Shown: in pieces, positions 1-11,930 of the stretch
Position numbering within the stretch: the first letter of the stretch is position 1
Layout: every line of letters begins with the position of its first letter
NCBI RefSeq assembly: GCF_024139115.2
Contig: NC_085140.1
Location: forward strand, 424,785,781 to 424,849,780
Direction of reading: 5' to 3'
Source of the DNA: Armigeres subalbatus
Taxonomy: Eukaryota > Arthropoda > Insecta > Diptera > Culicidae
Length of the DNA stretch: 64,000 nucleotides
The notes under the pieces: model-generated
Seen by the model: only the letters and a program-made list of their open reading frames with translations
Told to the model about the DNA's origin: nothing
Database searches by the model: none
Position numbers and translations under genes: made by a program

Positions 1-2150
1 TCGTGACTTGACTTGTGAAAGAATGGAAAACATGAGGAAAAAGGGTAAATTTTCTCTCGCGCTGATCACCCACTTGATCCCCATTCTGTTGCGCTTCGAG
101 GGAAGTGCAACAACTTCGATACCATTACCCACCACTGCTGCAGGGCTGGGTATCGCCCTCTTTCGCTTTTCATTAAGCATATTAATGAACCGTGCACTAA
201 TGAAATATCATGTGCACAGTTAAATGGTGTTTGTAGCATGTTGTTTTTCGTATTACCCGCCCACCCCCTCTAAGCAACTCCCCCTAGCACCAACGAGCTC
301 TTCGACATTGGGTCTTCAACGTTGAGTAGGTCTAGGATCAGGTGCTTGGGTTTGCGGTATAGGCAGATTTTCTGTTTATACTTGATACGCAACGTAACAG
401 CGAATCTGTGCGCGATTATGTTTTTTTTTCATGCACGGTTCAACGGTCCGGAGAATCGACGACGAGACGAACAGAGCTTCAGTGAAAATAGTTTTGTTAC
501 GCGTCGCCGCGGCTTTTGTTATGCTCGTGCACCCATGACTGATTGTGTATTTCTGATGTACGTATGTGGGTTACGTAATCTCATTATTGTTTGCACTACT
601 CTATTGGTGAAATGGTGTGATGCGTCCATCTCCGAGGAAAGTACTTTACTTTGTTGCTCAAAGCTTGCCGGGTTGATCGTGTGAATTTGATTCGGTTGAT
701 TGGAAGATTGATTGGGTAGGTGCAAAAAATGAAATAAACTTTAATTCAGGAAATAACTTTATGACACATGTTCCTTCCTCTTAATGCCGAATTATCATTA
801 GTATTTTAACTATTTTATTATACTTTAAAAAATAATAATTTGCGGCAGATGGAATTAAATTAGAAACACTTCATTATGCTATAAGAAGCCCCGAGTACTT
901 GTAATCATGCACCCAACTTACGGAAGGGCAAGAAATATTTATCACGGGACAACTTCAATAATAGCAAGTAGAGAAAATTTCGTAACACTAATAATGCCTG
1001 CAATTTAACTTACAACTTAGAGGAAATGATTGCTTCCTATAACCAACATTTCATCTATACTAAAACAAACATGTTTCATATTTACTTCAGTAAATGAAGA
1101 AAATTGTCCGATACTGCTTTCCTTATGATATTCTTGCTATTTGCTAAGCTATGTTGGGTAGTTTACTCTTCTGTTTTGAATTCTATCCATTTCAACAGGA
1201 TAACAGACTCTTCCTACAATTCCTGGGTTTGAAACTTTTTATATTTTCCTATTTCATGGAAAATCATGTAGGTATGTGTCTAAACGTTGACACAATTCGT
1301 GAACCGTTCTGGATTTGCAGAAATAGATAACGAACAGCGATAAAAGAAAAGCAAACACTGTTCCGAATCATAACAATTAAGCCATGATAATAAATTTCTC
1401 GCTCATTTTGTGTTGGGGACCGCACAACTGTGTAGAACAAGTTGAAGTACATAATCAGAACCAGTGCTCCCCGCGTTTGGAGCTTTTTAAAATATATTTA
1501 TCATTTTATGATTGCAAAAAAAAAGTCTCTCACGGTATGCTATAATTATGATATTATGATTTTTGACGATGTTAATTACGCGGATTTCGGATTCAACGCG
1601 ATTTTTTACAAAAGTATTTATTGAAAGAATGATGGTTTCAAATATAATTTGTATATCTCGAGGCAATATGAATGCCTACTAACCGATATCGATGAATATT
1701 TGAGGCCATTTTGAGGCCATTTTGGAATCCAAGAAGGCGAACCCAAATTCAAGATAATGACTATTTTGTGAAGAGACCTCGGCAATAAAATCGTGCAATA
1801 TGGTTGTCTTTCAATCGAGATGGATCAATAGAATAGAAAAAATCTCGGAATTTATTAGGCCGGCAAAAAATTAAAGTAATTTTTTGTGGAAATTTCGTGG
1901 GGATCCCAAAAATGATGAATCTTGGCCGAAAAAACAACAACAAATTAGTTTGCAATATACAAAGCTGTTACAACTTTCGCGGATTTCATGGATTTGTCGC
2001 GAATTTGCTCTTTCCGTTGCGTAAATCGCGATTCCTTTAAGATTATCTTATTTTCTTATCATTTTTTATCAATCAATCTACACGGGAACTCTCTTTCAAT
2101 TTGGTAATTTCATGGAAACTTTAGATCATTTATGATAAACTGTTGAAAAT
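1..2150. other. AT-rich DNA, no recognised gene
   Basis: I find no recognisable protein, RNA gene or clean repeat here. A stretch near 300-700 is richer in GC and carries a 120-residue open frame on the plus strand (322-684), but the product has no domain I recognise and the minus strand is open over part of the same stretch. The remainder is AT-rich with short homopolymers and looks like ordinary insect intergenic or intronic DNA. Confidence 0.6.
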
Positions 2151-2199
2151 TTCAGTTCTTGTCATACCCAGTAAAAATTTCAGAACCTACCGATCCCGT

Positions 2200-3330
2200 T
2201 TATGCATTCCAAACACGGACATCAGAATGATGTAAGTTGCACACCGTTTAATTTTCTCAGGCCAAAAGACCCGTGTTTGGCGCGCTCGCCCATCATAACA
2301 ATTCGAGAATCCGCGGTTAGTGGATACAGAGAACGGGCACGGAGAGCGGACAAAAGGTTTGCGTCGGTAGCGGTCCCAGCATCGATTACAGTGGTTCCTG
2401 CATCTGTAGCCACTGAAACGGCAAACTATCGAATTGCTGTCGTCGGCGTCAGTAGCAATTTAGTGAAATTTTCTCGCTTGCCTCTTGTTTTGCTGCAGTT
2501 AGTGATAGAAAGCGCGCAATATGGGAGACTAAATCGGTTCTTTTCATACCATTTCACACCATTTAATACAAGGAAAGGTTGAGCGGAGTCGAATTTTCTT
2601 CAAATTTTAAACGCTTGAAGACAGCAGAAATTTGCTTTAGGCAGCAGAATCAAAGCGCTCGACGGAGGAAGTGAAATTGTCTCCCAAGCTTCCCATTTTG
2701 GTTTTCCTGCTGTTGGCAGCAGAATCACATGCGCGTGTCGGAGGGAGGGGCCGCAAAACAAAATTTTACATGCATGGCATCAGTGGCCGCCAAGTGACAT
2801 TTTTTGTTCGGGATTTTGGTTTTGCCGCTGTTAGTGGTTGGAGAGGGGCATTATGGAAAATAAATTGGATTCTATCACCACAATTTTATAGAAGAGAAGA
2901 TTGAGCCCAGTCAAATTTTCAAAGTGCAAATCATAATCACTTGGTGACACCAAGTGCTTTCGGCAGCAGAATCACAAGCACGCATCAGAAGAAGACATGA
3001 ATAGCAGTATCAGTTAAGTGAAATTTTCATTGTTTTTTTTTTGGTTTCGTTGCTGTTACTGATTGGGAAAAAGCATTATTGAAAATAAATCCGTTCTTTT
3101 CAAGACCACAATTTTATAGAAGAGAAGGTTGAGCGGAGACATATTGCAAATCATAATCGTTTGGCGACGGCAGGAATTTGCCGTCGGTGGCAGAATCATG
3201 AGCGCGCGTCTGGTAGAGACGCTGCAAAAATTTATCCACATAGATGGCATCAGTAGCAGTCAACCAACTAAAAACATAAACTTGAGAGGAAACTTCACTT
3301 GACTGCAGAATTATAAATCGCAATGATGCC
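2200..3330 (+). repeat. Degenerate tandem repeat, units about 225-335 bp
   Basis: A module recurs three times. It contains a stretch like 'attgaaaataaat', a following 'accacaattttatagaag' and then 'ttgagcggag'. The anchors lie near 2526-2586, 2850-2905 and 3078-3135. Linking sequence repeats 'gcagcagaatca' and 'gctgttagtg'. The same module returns at 24.7-25.3 kb, so it is a dispersed tandem family. The open frames at 2202-2582 and 2671-2904 run through the repeat and are not supported as genes. Confidence 0.6.
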
Positions 3331-4180
3331 CTTACGTGGCCATGTCCTGTTACGTTTACTAACGGTATACAGACAACAAGGTAGGATCGTAAAAAATGAC
3401 ACTTCAAACTTAATTTTAAGATTAAGAACACCCTAATAAGAACCCTGCACCCTGCTAAAGATATAAAACAAGTTTTCCTTCCATTCCTCGATCTCTCTCT
3501 CTAACATACAACTATTTTAACCATTGACGACTTGAACATTACTAATAATGTTCATCGAGCAGGGATTGAATCCTAAAGAGAAAGAACAAGTCTCTCACTT
3601 TTCATTTCTGTATACATATACGATATGTAGCATACCGCGAGAGGCTTTTTTCGCAAGCTGTCATGATAGAGAACTGATTCGGGAGGCTATACCCCATGAT
3701 AAATTTCTTTTAGAAAGCTCCAAATACGGGGAGCACTTGCTCTGATGATGCATTTTAACTTGTTTTACACAGCTGTGCAGTAACCAACACGAAAGAAGCG
3801 AAAACAAAGCGAGAATCACCATTTTTCTGTGGGGGCTGCCTATCCGATTCTGTTTTTTCGCACTTGTATACAAGTTTGATAAATTTGTTATCATGGCTTG
3901 TTATGATTCGGAACAGTTTTTGCCTCTCTTTTATCGTTGTTCGTTACCTATTGAGAGCCATTTCTGCAAACCCTGTCATCGTGATTCAACCCTGACATTT
4001 TATATAGGAACTTACATTAGAAAAAAATCTGGGGGGGATAACTTTTTTTCATTTTAACAGTCACGAGACGAGCCAGTCTTGGACTGAAAGTCTCGCTAAT
4101 AAAGATCACACGTAAAGGCTATTGGATCACTCTAAAACCGAATTTTTGATAGAAGGCTCGGAGATCCATAGTGTTATATA
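3330..4180. other. AT-rich DNA, nothing recognised
   Basis: This stretch has no domain-bearing frame and no clear inverted or tandem structure. Short open frames on both strands overlap one another, which is typical of noncoding DNA. Confidence 0.55.
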
Positions 4181-4605
4181 TCGATTGACTCAGCTCAACG
4201 AATTGAGGTGATGTCTGTATGTGTGTGTATGTGTACAAAAATGTGAGCCATACTTTCTGGTACTTAGCATTATCCGCATATTTGCTCGCAGAGGTTGAAA
4301 TCGGCGCGGATTGCGGTCTAGTTGTTTTCTATTGAAAATTAGCCCGATTGGCCTTTGCGTTCCAACATTATTAAAAAAACATAGTTTTTTGCCAAGGGTA
4401 AAAATTTCAAAAACGTAAAAAAAATTTTTTTTTCCAAAGATTGCAGCAATGCATTCAAATGACCGCAAATAGATATGAATTGATGAAAAAAGTAAAATCT
4501 ATCCCCCTGAAGTGCTATTTCGACCTCCTGTATTTGTTTTTCATATTTTTTTAATGCTCGAGAAAGGCAGCACCAACACTAGGTGGATTGATGTGGTTTT
4601 CTTTA
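4180..4605 (+). repeat. Dispersed repeat copy, family R1
   Basis: This copy starts with a GT-rich stretch after 'gaggtgatgtctgtatgtg' (about 4204). It continues through 'ctattgaaaattagcccgat' (about 4330) and ends near 'aaaggcagcaccaacactag' (about 4563-4583). The same ordered modules, variably preserved, recur near 11.98-12.33 kb, 16.5/17.6-18.0 kb, 32.25-32.33 kb and, reversed, 56.03-56.42 kb. I do not see diagnostic termini or a coding region. It could be a SINE-like or MITE-like family; I cannot name it. Confidence 0.6.
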
Positions 4606-4714
4606 TTATTGAGGTTTTCAGCCCTGGGTAAAAGCTATCTATCTCGCTCGACTCTCGACCCAATTAATGTATACTGTTCGAAACTTGGCCCGACAGGCCA
4701 AGGCTTTTCATCTT

Positions 4715-5130
4715 TTAGAAAGCAAGAGATTAACCGCTTGATTTAGTAAAAGTTACTCAATGTTAATACTCTCAATGTTAATACTATAAAGCAGTTCAGT
4801 ATTTTACTTGAATTTTCTTCTTCCAATCAAAATCTCAGAAGTTGTGTTTGTTTTTAGTCTGTCACTCCTATTATTTGTTCAATAAGCACTTTGAGCAATG
4901 ACATCTGGCGCTAAGAATCAAGGGAGCGAAAAATTCTTCCTGTTCAGAATTATTATCGCAAAATATAACAATTGTTCGAAATACGAAAACTAGATAAAAT
5001 AGATTGCTGTAGTACTTCGAAAAGAGAAATGGTGAAGAGAAATCAAATATGTGCAAAGTAGCAAAAAATCTAGGGGGAGTCTAATTTTGTCCTAGGTGGG
5101 GCTAAAGCCCCCTGTAGTTACGCCAATGGG
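4715..5130 (+). repeat. Direct duplication, copy 1 (without the MITE)
   Basis: This segment is collinear with 5285-5950. Shared landmarks include 'caatcaaaatctcag', a 'gcgctaagaatcaagggag'-like stretch, 'aagggggccttatt'-like wording and 'cctgtagttacgccaatg' at the end. Copy 1 lacks the palindromic MITE found at 5481-5645 in copy 2, so it serves as an empty site. Identity is moderate, which suggests an old duplication or two copies of one dispersed element. Confidence 0.65.
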
Positions 5131-5284
5131 AATTTATAAGGTGGCTAAGTAAAAGAAGTCTGTGGAGTTTTATAAATCCATCCGAATGATTTACAAATGC
5201 TTTCTCATTTAGATTTTAAATACCTCTTCTTGAAATCCCTTGGTTCCCTTTATAATCCTTTAATAAAGCAATACATTTTTAGGA

Positions 5285-5950
5285 CTATGTTAGAAAGCTA
5301 GAGATTGCACGCTGGGTTCAGTTTAAAAAAAACTCACAAAACGCTAGAAAAATTTTAAATATATAAAAGTGTTGCCCATTTGCTGAGAAAATTAATCGAA
5401 AATCAGGGTTTGTAGAGGTTTGTCTCAAATTTTAGATTCAGTATTTCACTACAATTTTCTACATTCAATCAAAATCTCAGGAATTCTCGCTTAACTTTTC
5501 AAAAGGACCTAAGTAACATTTTTTTCATGAATTAATTTGAACACTGCAATCAATAGATTTCATGTTGTTCTGTTGATTGCGCTATTCAAATTAAATCATG
5601 AAAATAATGTTACTTAGGTCCTTTTGAAAAGTAAAGCGAGAATTCTATTTGTTTTTTTTTGTTCATAACTTCTATTAGTTATTCAATCTTTCTTAAGCAA
5701 TAATATCTAGCGCTGAGGAATCAAGGGAGCATGTTTAGCATTCCTATCACAAGATATAAAAATTGTACGAAGTTCGAAAAAATGATAAAATAATTTCAAC
5801 AATAGTGTTTCGTAGAGAGAGATATTATGGAGAGGATTTATTCCTTTCAGTTATGTGCAATATTTACGCAAAATGACAAAAAATCAAGGGGGCCTTATTT
5901 GGCTGAACCTTCTCCTAGCTTCCAGCCTGTAGTTACGCCAATGAAGTCGA
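5285..5950 (+). repeat. Direct duplication, copy 2 (interrupted by a MITE)
   Basis: This is the second copy of the 4715-5130 segment. It is longer because a 165-bp palindromic element sits directly after the shared 'caatcaaaatctcag' landmark. Homology resumes after the insertion and runs to 'cctgtagttacgccaatg' near 5925-5943. Confidence 0.65.
5481..5645. mobile_element. Palindromic MITE, family M1, copy 1
   Basis: The ends are near-perfect inverted repeats: 'gaattctcgcttaacttttc' at the left and its complement ending at 5645. Arms of about 70 bp include 'aaaaggacctaagtaacatt' and surround a short centre with 'caatcaatag'. There is no coding capacity. A second copy lies at 42287-42447. Comparison with the duplicated segment at 4715-5130 shows that this element is an insertion. 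Confidence 0.85.
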
Positions 5951-7700
5951 AGTCGAATTAAAACATTGAAGTCGGCCGTGTGGTCGCCATCAGGGTAGAA
6001 ATATTTCACAGTCATCAGCATCCTGGAAAATGACGGTTTCTGAATTCCGTCATTTGCAAATTTAATAATTAGATTGTACACTAAAAACTACCTTTAACAT
6101 AAGGAAAAAAGTATTTTATCGAGAATCTTTCCTTATACTCGATGTTTCGATTATTTGCTCTGGCAACTAAAACGATAACCTGTTCTAGTTATTTTTCTTT
6201 CATTTTTCCATTTGTCTTGTTTTTAACAGTGAAGATTCCACGAAACATAATTCTTCAAAAGATAATTTGTGCTTTGAGTAGGTTAGTAGCCGATGCTCTA
6301 ATCCGCTTTGTAAACTACTTCGACACGTGTTATTCGGACAACAATAATCATAGGCTCGACACAACAACACAATTTCTCGAGTGTCACACGTAGATATGAG
6401 TCAAATTCTAGGTAAACACAACTAGGCGATTACCGTTGGGGTGAAGTTTCCTCATCCCCCCAAATTAGGACCGCTTATAAGCGACGAAGCGTAAAAACGC
6501 GAGGTTATAGTGGAACGAACCCCGCGTTCCCGTTGCCATCCATTAGCTCACCGTAGAAAGTGAAATGTGAACGTACGTTGCCGCTGCGCTGCTGGCCTGT
6601 CGGTACCCACGAGGATAGTGGATAACAAGCCGTCGTCGTCGGCGTCACCCGCCGGATTTTAAAAAGCTCGCGGAGAAATGCATGCATAACAGCAGCAACA
6701 CTCGAGAGGGGTGCCGGCTGGAGAAATGGACTCAAAGGTGAGAAGCAAGTAACAACAAGCGAAATGGTCTGGTTGTTGACCCAGATCCGGCCCGAGTAGA
6801 AGTGATTGCGCGCGAGCTGATGTGGATTTGCGCTGGGATTTACCTTTGTAGTGGGGGGAATTGAACGATTGGGGGGAAAGGGAAACACAAACGTCGAGTG
6901 AATGTGTAAATGAAATTTGTAGTGTACCATCAGGTCCAACTCGAAGCAAATGAAGATGAAAGTGGTTCGGTAGGATTGATTTAAAGTGAGAGAAAGGATG
7001 AAAGGTAATTTGCTACACGATAATCGAACGTGTCGTTACCAACCTGTTAAATAGTTATCAGTTACATTAGAATAAAAAATAAACAAAGTGATGGATGTGT
7101 GTGAAGAAAAACACAACGTTTACGTGTCCATGGCTTATGTGAACTGAACTGAACCATGTGAACTATATATCACGCACGGAAAATAGAGACGATATTTTCA
7201 ACTCTCAAACAATTTGTATGAAATGAAAAAAAAAAACGAAAAAGTTTGCAACCTGATTCCTTGAAACTAAGATTTTGTCACATAAACCCTTTTACTTTCC
7301 ACCCTCTAAAATATATATTCCAACAATCTGCGTCTAATTGACCTTTAACAGAAACCAACTCAACCATGCACGTTGAGTTGAGAGTCGTCTATCGCAACTC
7401 GATCCTTCAATTCTGTCATCGTCGGCAGCGAACTGTGAAGGTTTCCACTGGACTTGGCAATTCGAACCCCAGTCGAGCAGTTCGCTTGCTAATTTTGGTT
7501 GACTGCACACAAAGTGACACTTCGATCTTCTGTTAATGAGACTTCATGCTGATGCAGAAACTCTATTCTCCCCGTGTTGCATATTAAGTACAAATTTATG
7601 TTTTGACGGTTTTCTGCTGCTACAGCAGCAGGAAGCCATTTGTATGCCTCACGGATGGTTTGTTGAAGACATGCTGTAGCAAATATTCATGCATTAAAAT
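5950..7700. other. Mixed AT-rich and GC-richer DNA, no recognised gene
   Basis: The stretch 6480-6960 is richer in GC and is open in two minus-strand frames (144 residues at 6505-6939, 96 residues at 6659-6949). Neither product has a motif I recognise, and the two frames contradict each other. It could be an unrecognised exon, a 5' untranslated region or a regulatory island. The remainder is ordinary AT-rich DNA. Confidence 0.45.
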
Positions 7701-9030
7701 TCACCTTCACACGACCCGGCTCGGCTGCGGGTACAGGCTCTGAGAACCTCTGGCCCCGCTGCTGTTGGTAATCCAAGAACAATGGTCAGCAGGTTGCGCT
7801 TCGCTGAACCCGAGCCGGGTATCCCAGGTCGACGGCCTTTCTGGCTTGATTATAGCCAGCTTTACAAGCGTTTGCAAACTAACTAGCCGGTCATCATCAG
7901 AGCAGCAAATAGCACAATTATTTCGGCTCAGATTCACCTCATTAAAGACCAATACTGATGGGAGCAATATGGTGCTACGATAGTTGGAGCAGCAAGCGAG
8001 AAGCGATTGAACAATTAATTCTGGACCATTAGGGATTGTGCGCAACTTCTTTAGGTTGTACGAAGCATTAATAAAATAGAAAGCTTCAGTAACTATAACA
8101 GAAATGGGTCAATGTTACTAATAACTCTATACCTTTTTCAAAAGTAGACTGGTTCAGAATTTATCGAAATTAGAAGATGTTTGAATGATCTTTATTAGAA
8201 AACAATCCTTACAACGTTAAAAAAAGATTGATTCACTATATTAGATATTATAGTACAATATTCCAATCAGCAAAAAAATGGTCTTAATTCCATTCGACAA
8301 CGAATTGCATGAACGACCACTTCACTCTAACTATCAATAGGCTTATAAGCGAACTTCTCAGAAATATAAAAAGAATCTAGGGTATCTGTTTCTATATCAA
8401 TAACAATAAGGCAATGTGCACATAAAGTACATTGATTTCTCAACCAATTATCAAGTACCGTGAGAATACTTATGCTTTATTCACATAATTTTTAACTTAG
8501 AACAATTTGGTGACTTCAAAAATGAAATAAATATCACATTTATGATTTATTTAACATCATCATCACCATGCACCCATTTCAATAACATTCTAAAATAGTT
8601 AATCCTATGCCTGTACATATTTAATAATACTATTTCCAACATAAACTACGCACACTATTACTCATGTGTATACGTAACGATATGATTGCAGTGATGCCGA
8701 ATTCTTCAATGTTTTGTATTTATGTAGGAACAACTGAAATATTATTAGAAATATAATTACAAAATTACAGTTTTTTGTTGCAGTTTTCCATCCTATCAGT
8801 TAAATTTTATGTTTGTCATAATTTATCATTTCGATATACCTTATCTTACAAACAAAACAGTTGAATTTCACAATAAAAGTTCATTCAAGCATTTTTGAAT
8901 TAAAAATCTAAGTCAGCAACCCTTGAGGATACAGCAAGCCATGTAAACAGTTTGGAATATGGACAAGGATAATTGAGACAGAGATCGAAATAAACCTAAA
9001 CCAAACTATAGAAAATCGCGTTCGTTTTTC
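7700..9030. other. GC-rich patch followed by AT-rich DNA
   Basis: Near 7709-7820 an 11-bp inverted pair (acccggctcgg and ccgagccgggt, about 100 bp apart) lies in a GC-rich patch that is open on both strands. I do not recognise any protein. From about 8050 to 9030 the sequence is AT-rich without recognisable structure. Confidence 0.45.
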
Positions 9031-9033
9031 AAG

Positions 9034-9228
9034 TAGGGGAAATGACGGCTTTGGCAGATTTTGTTCTATTATTGTCAGAGGGGTTTTTGTTGACCAAATT
9101 TTATGAAATTCGGCCACAATATTCTTTGATATGCAAAGAATGCTTAGGCCAAATTTGAGCATAGTTGGTTATAGAAAAACCCCCTGACAATAATAGTACA
9201 AAACCTGCCAAAGCCATCATTCCCCCTA
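9034..9228. mobile_element. Palindromic MITE, family M2
   Basis: The two halves are inverted copies. The left arm starts with 'taggggaaatgacggctttg' and the right arm ends with 'caaagccatcattcccccta'. Arms are about 55 bp and include 'ctattattgtcag' on one side and 'ctgacaataatag' on the other, with a loop of about 85 bp. It has no coding capacity. Confidence 0.85.
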
Positions 9229-9342
9229 TAACTATATTTATAGTGGGAATGTGGTGTGCTTCATGTGTTGTGAAGTGAATTTGATAAGTAAACATTTGTT
9301 TTAGTGATTAATTATTTTAGAGCGTCTTAGGGGAAATGCTAC

Positions 9343-9566
9343 AAGGTTAAAAGGCTATTATTCTTCCATTTACTTCCACTATTCACTTTTTATGTATCAA
9401 CAAACAGATACGTATTTCGTTTCCTACGTGGAAACTTCTTCAGTGTTTTGTTATCGATAACAAAACACTGAAGAAGTTTCCAAGTAGGAATATTTCGTAT
9501 CTGTTTGTTGATACATAAAAAGTGAATAGTGGAAGTAAATGGAAGAATAATAGCCTTTTAACCTTA
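9343..9566. mobile_element. Long near-perfect palindrome, MITE-like
   Basis: Two arms of about 110 bp meet at the centre 'ttatcgataa' (9451-9460), with almost no loop. The outer ends are 'aaggttaaaaggctattatt' and its complement. The arms include 'cagatacgtatttcg', a module also found in the ends of the element at 29139-29963 and alone at 49380-49440, so this is a member of, or is derived from, that family. Confidence 0.85.
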
Positions 9567-9902
9567 ACCTCATTTGTTTTAGCTTTAAATTGAGTGGAAA
9601 ACAACGTCGTGCAAAAAGATAAATCTGCTAGTAACAATCGAGCAGTGCATCAAACAAACAGGTAGGAAAATAAAAATAAATGTGTTCTATAATTTTGTTT
9701 TTAATAATTTGAGTCTTGTGAATTAAAATATTACTTAAACGGAATTTTAAATAATATTCCAAACATTGAAGAATGTGGTCCATTCATTATGGTGTACGTT
9801 CGATGTGAGAAATTGTAATTAAATCGATTTTCAATTTGGTTTATTGACGATTGTGATTAATATACGGGCTGTTATCAATATGGGAGCATTTACCCTACAA
9901 TG

Positions 9903-9937
9903 TATAAAAACGCGTGACTTAAACAAAAAAAGTCATT
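9903..9937 (+). promoter_or_regulatory. Candidate core promoter (TATA box and initiator)
   Basis: A TATA box (tataaaaa, 9903-9910) lies about 30 bp before an initiator-like 'agtcatt' (9931-9937). That spacing is standard for metazoan core promoters. The first ATG downstream is at 10018, giving a leader of about 85 nt. The promoter call rests only on motif and spacing; AT-rich DNA makes chance matches common. Confidence 0.4.
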
Positions 9938-10017
9938 AGCGCATTCCGCTTTTTCCTTATACCGACCTTATTCCGATATTTTTTTTGTTTCTAAGGATAC
10001 CAGCTAAATCAACTAAA

Positions 10018-10107
10018 ATGGCAGTTGTGTGCCGTCTCTGTATCGAGTGGTGTGCCTCCGAAAACGTGAGCACTTTGAAACTTGGATTCCGTGAGGAGTG
10101 TCCTTAA
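10018..10107 (+). CDS. Candidate first exon, ZAD-like zinc-finger start
   Basis: A 29-codon frame opens at the ATG after 'caactaaa' and begins MAVVCRLCIEWCASEN. The CRLC near residue 5 is where zinc-finger-associated (ZAD) domains of insect transcription factors carry their first two zinc-binding cysteines, and ZAD domains normally sit at the extreme N-terminus. A possible splice donor (GAAAAC|GTGAGC) begins at 10066, which would end the exon at 10065. Without splicing the frame stops at 10107. A TATA box and initiator lie upstream at 9903-9937. The rest of a ZAD domain and the fingers are not found, and a large repeat structure starts right after. It could be the first exon of a real gene with a long intron, a truncated remnant, or chance. 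Confidence 0.35.
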   Translation: MAVVCRLCIEWCASENVSTLKLGFREECP

Positions 10108-10188
10108 CCTTCTTCGGATATTAGAAAAAACTTACGAATAAGATGTTAGGGTCATATTGACCCAGAAATGTAAATGCTTATAAAACAG

Positions 10189-10435
10189 TCAGATTATAAC
10201 CGAATTACAAAGTTTATATACCGTTCGAAAGATAAACTCATCAATTTTGTGGCTATGTGGTGATATGCTGGTTCTGGAGACAACGGCCACCGGGAAACGA
10301 CTTCCACGGGGACCTTGTCGGTCATATAAGGGGAGCATAAAAATCGCTCCATGTATGCCTTTCGATCGCAAATTTTTCATAGATTCTCTTAAAACGGTAA
10401 TGTATGGTCCATGAGAGGGCTTCCGTCGAAAGTGG
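10189..10435. repeat. Unique terminal inverted repeat, left arm
   Basis: This non-tandem block is repeated in reverse complement at about 15150-15405. Landmarks include 'aaactttgtaattcggttat' on the right and its complement on the left, 'ccttgtcggtcatata' and 'gattctcttaaaacggtaat'. The two arms differ at scattered positions, so they are not freshly copied. Confidence 0.85.
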
Positions 10436-11930
10436 CCACTCCTGGTACATGCAAGGTGCCCCCGGGGAACCCGCAGGAGGGGACATTTCCGTTTTAGCAC
10501 CAAAATATGCCGTGCGGCGGCTCTGTCGTCATGATTTTCCACAAAATAGATGATTATGCGCTTGAAATCGATAATTAACCACATTGGCCACTCTTGGAGT
10601 CTATTAGGTGCCCTCGGGGAACCCGTAAAAGAGGACATTTCCGTTTTAGCACCAAAATATGCCGTGCGGCGGCTCTTTCGTCATGATTTTTCACCAAACA
10701 GATGGCTATGCGCTTGAAATCGATAAGTGACCACATTGGCCACTCCTGGTACAAGCAAGGTGCCCCCGGGGAACCCGCTGGAGGGGACATTTCCGTTTTA
10801 GCACCACAATATGCCGTGCGGCGGCTCTTTCGTCATGATTTTCCACATAATAAATGATTATGCGCTTGAAATCGATAATTGACCCAATTGGCCACTCTTG
10901 GAGCCTATGAGGTGCCCTCGGGCAACCCGTAAAAGAGGACATTTCTGTTTTAACACCAAAATATGCCGTGCGGCGGTTCTTTCGTCATGATTTTCCACCA
11001 AACAGATGGTTATGCGCTTGAAATCGATAAGTGACCACATTGGCCACTCATGGTACATGCAAGGTGCCTCTGGGGAACCCGCAGGAGGGGACATTTCCGT
11101 TTTAGCACCAAAATATACCGTGCGGCGGCTCATTCGTAATGATTTTCCACAAAATAGATGATTATGAGCTCGAAATCGATAATTGACCACATTGGCCACT
11201 CTTGGAGCCTATGAGGTGCCCTCGGGAAACTCGTAAGAGGGGACATTTTCGTTTTAACACCAAAATATGTCGTGCGACAGCTCTTTCGTCATGATTTTCC
11301 ACAAAATAGATGATTATGCGCTCGAAATCAATAATTGACCACATTGGCCGCTCTTGGAGCCTATCATGGGCACCCAGGGAACCCGCAGGAGGGGACATTT
11401 CCGTTTCAGCACCAAAATATGCCGTGCGGCGGCTCTTTCGTCGTGTTTTCCCATCAAAGAGATGGTTATTCAGCTCGAAATCGATAATTGACCACATTGG
11501 CCACTCTTGGAACCTATGAGGTGCCCCCGGGAACCCGTAGAAAGGGACATTTTTGTATTAGCAACAAAATATGCCGTGCAGCGGCTCTTTCGCCATGATT
11601 TTTCACATAATAGATGGTGATGGTGATGGTGACATTTCCGTTTTTATACCGAAATTAATAAGTGATCACATTTTCTATTTTGGAACCTATGAAGTACCGC
11701 CGTGGAGCTCATAGGAGAGGACATTTCCGTGCTTACTCTCACTCACTTAAAATTGATTAGCGACCACATTGGCCACTTTAGAAACCTATGAGGTGCTTCC
11801 GGGGAACCTGTACAAGGAGATATTTTCATTTTTATTCCAAGACATGCCGTGTAGCGGCTCTTTCACTATAATTTTCCATCAAATAGTTGGTTATGCTCTT
11901 GATATCTAATATCAACCCGGGGGAACCCCA
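10435..11930 (-). repeat. 152-bp tandem array, left arm, partly A/B dimeric
   Basis: Units recur with 151-153-bp spacing; the anchor 'gccactc' starts at 10435, 10588, 10739, 10891, 11043, 11195 and 11500 (variant at 11347). Each unit carries 'atatgccgtgcggcggctc', 'cgtcatgattttccac' and 'aatcgataa'. Two subtypes alternate over the first six units: type A reads 'cctggtacatgcaagg' after the anchor, type B 'cttggagcctatgagg'. Past 11.35 kb only type B occurs and the units decay. Open frames on the minus strand run through the units and end at different places; they are not genes. Confidence 0.9.

Noticed and set aside
2202..2904. 126- and 77-residue frames
   Set aside because: They cross boundaries of a degenerate tandem repeat and share sequence with noncoding copies at 24.7-25.3 kb.
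6505..6949. Two minus-strand frames of 144 and 96 residues
   Set aside because: They overlap in different frames, neither has a recognised motif, and no splice or promoter context favours one.
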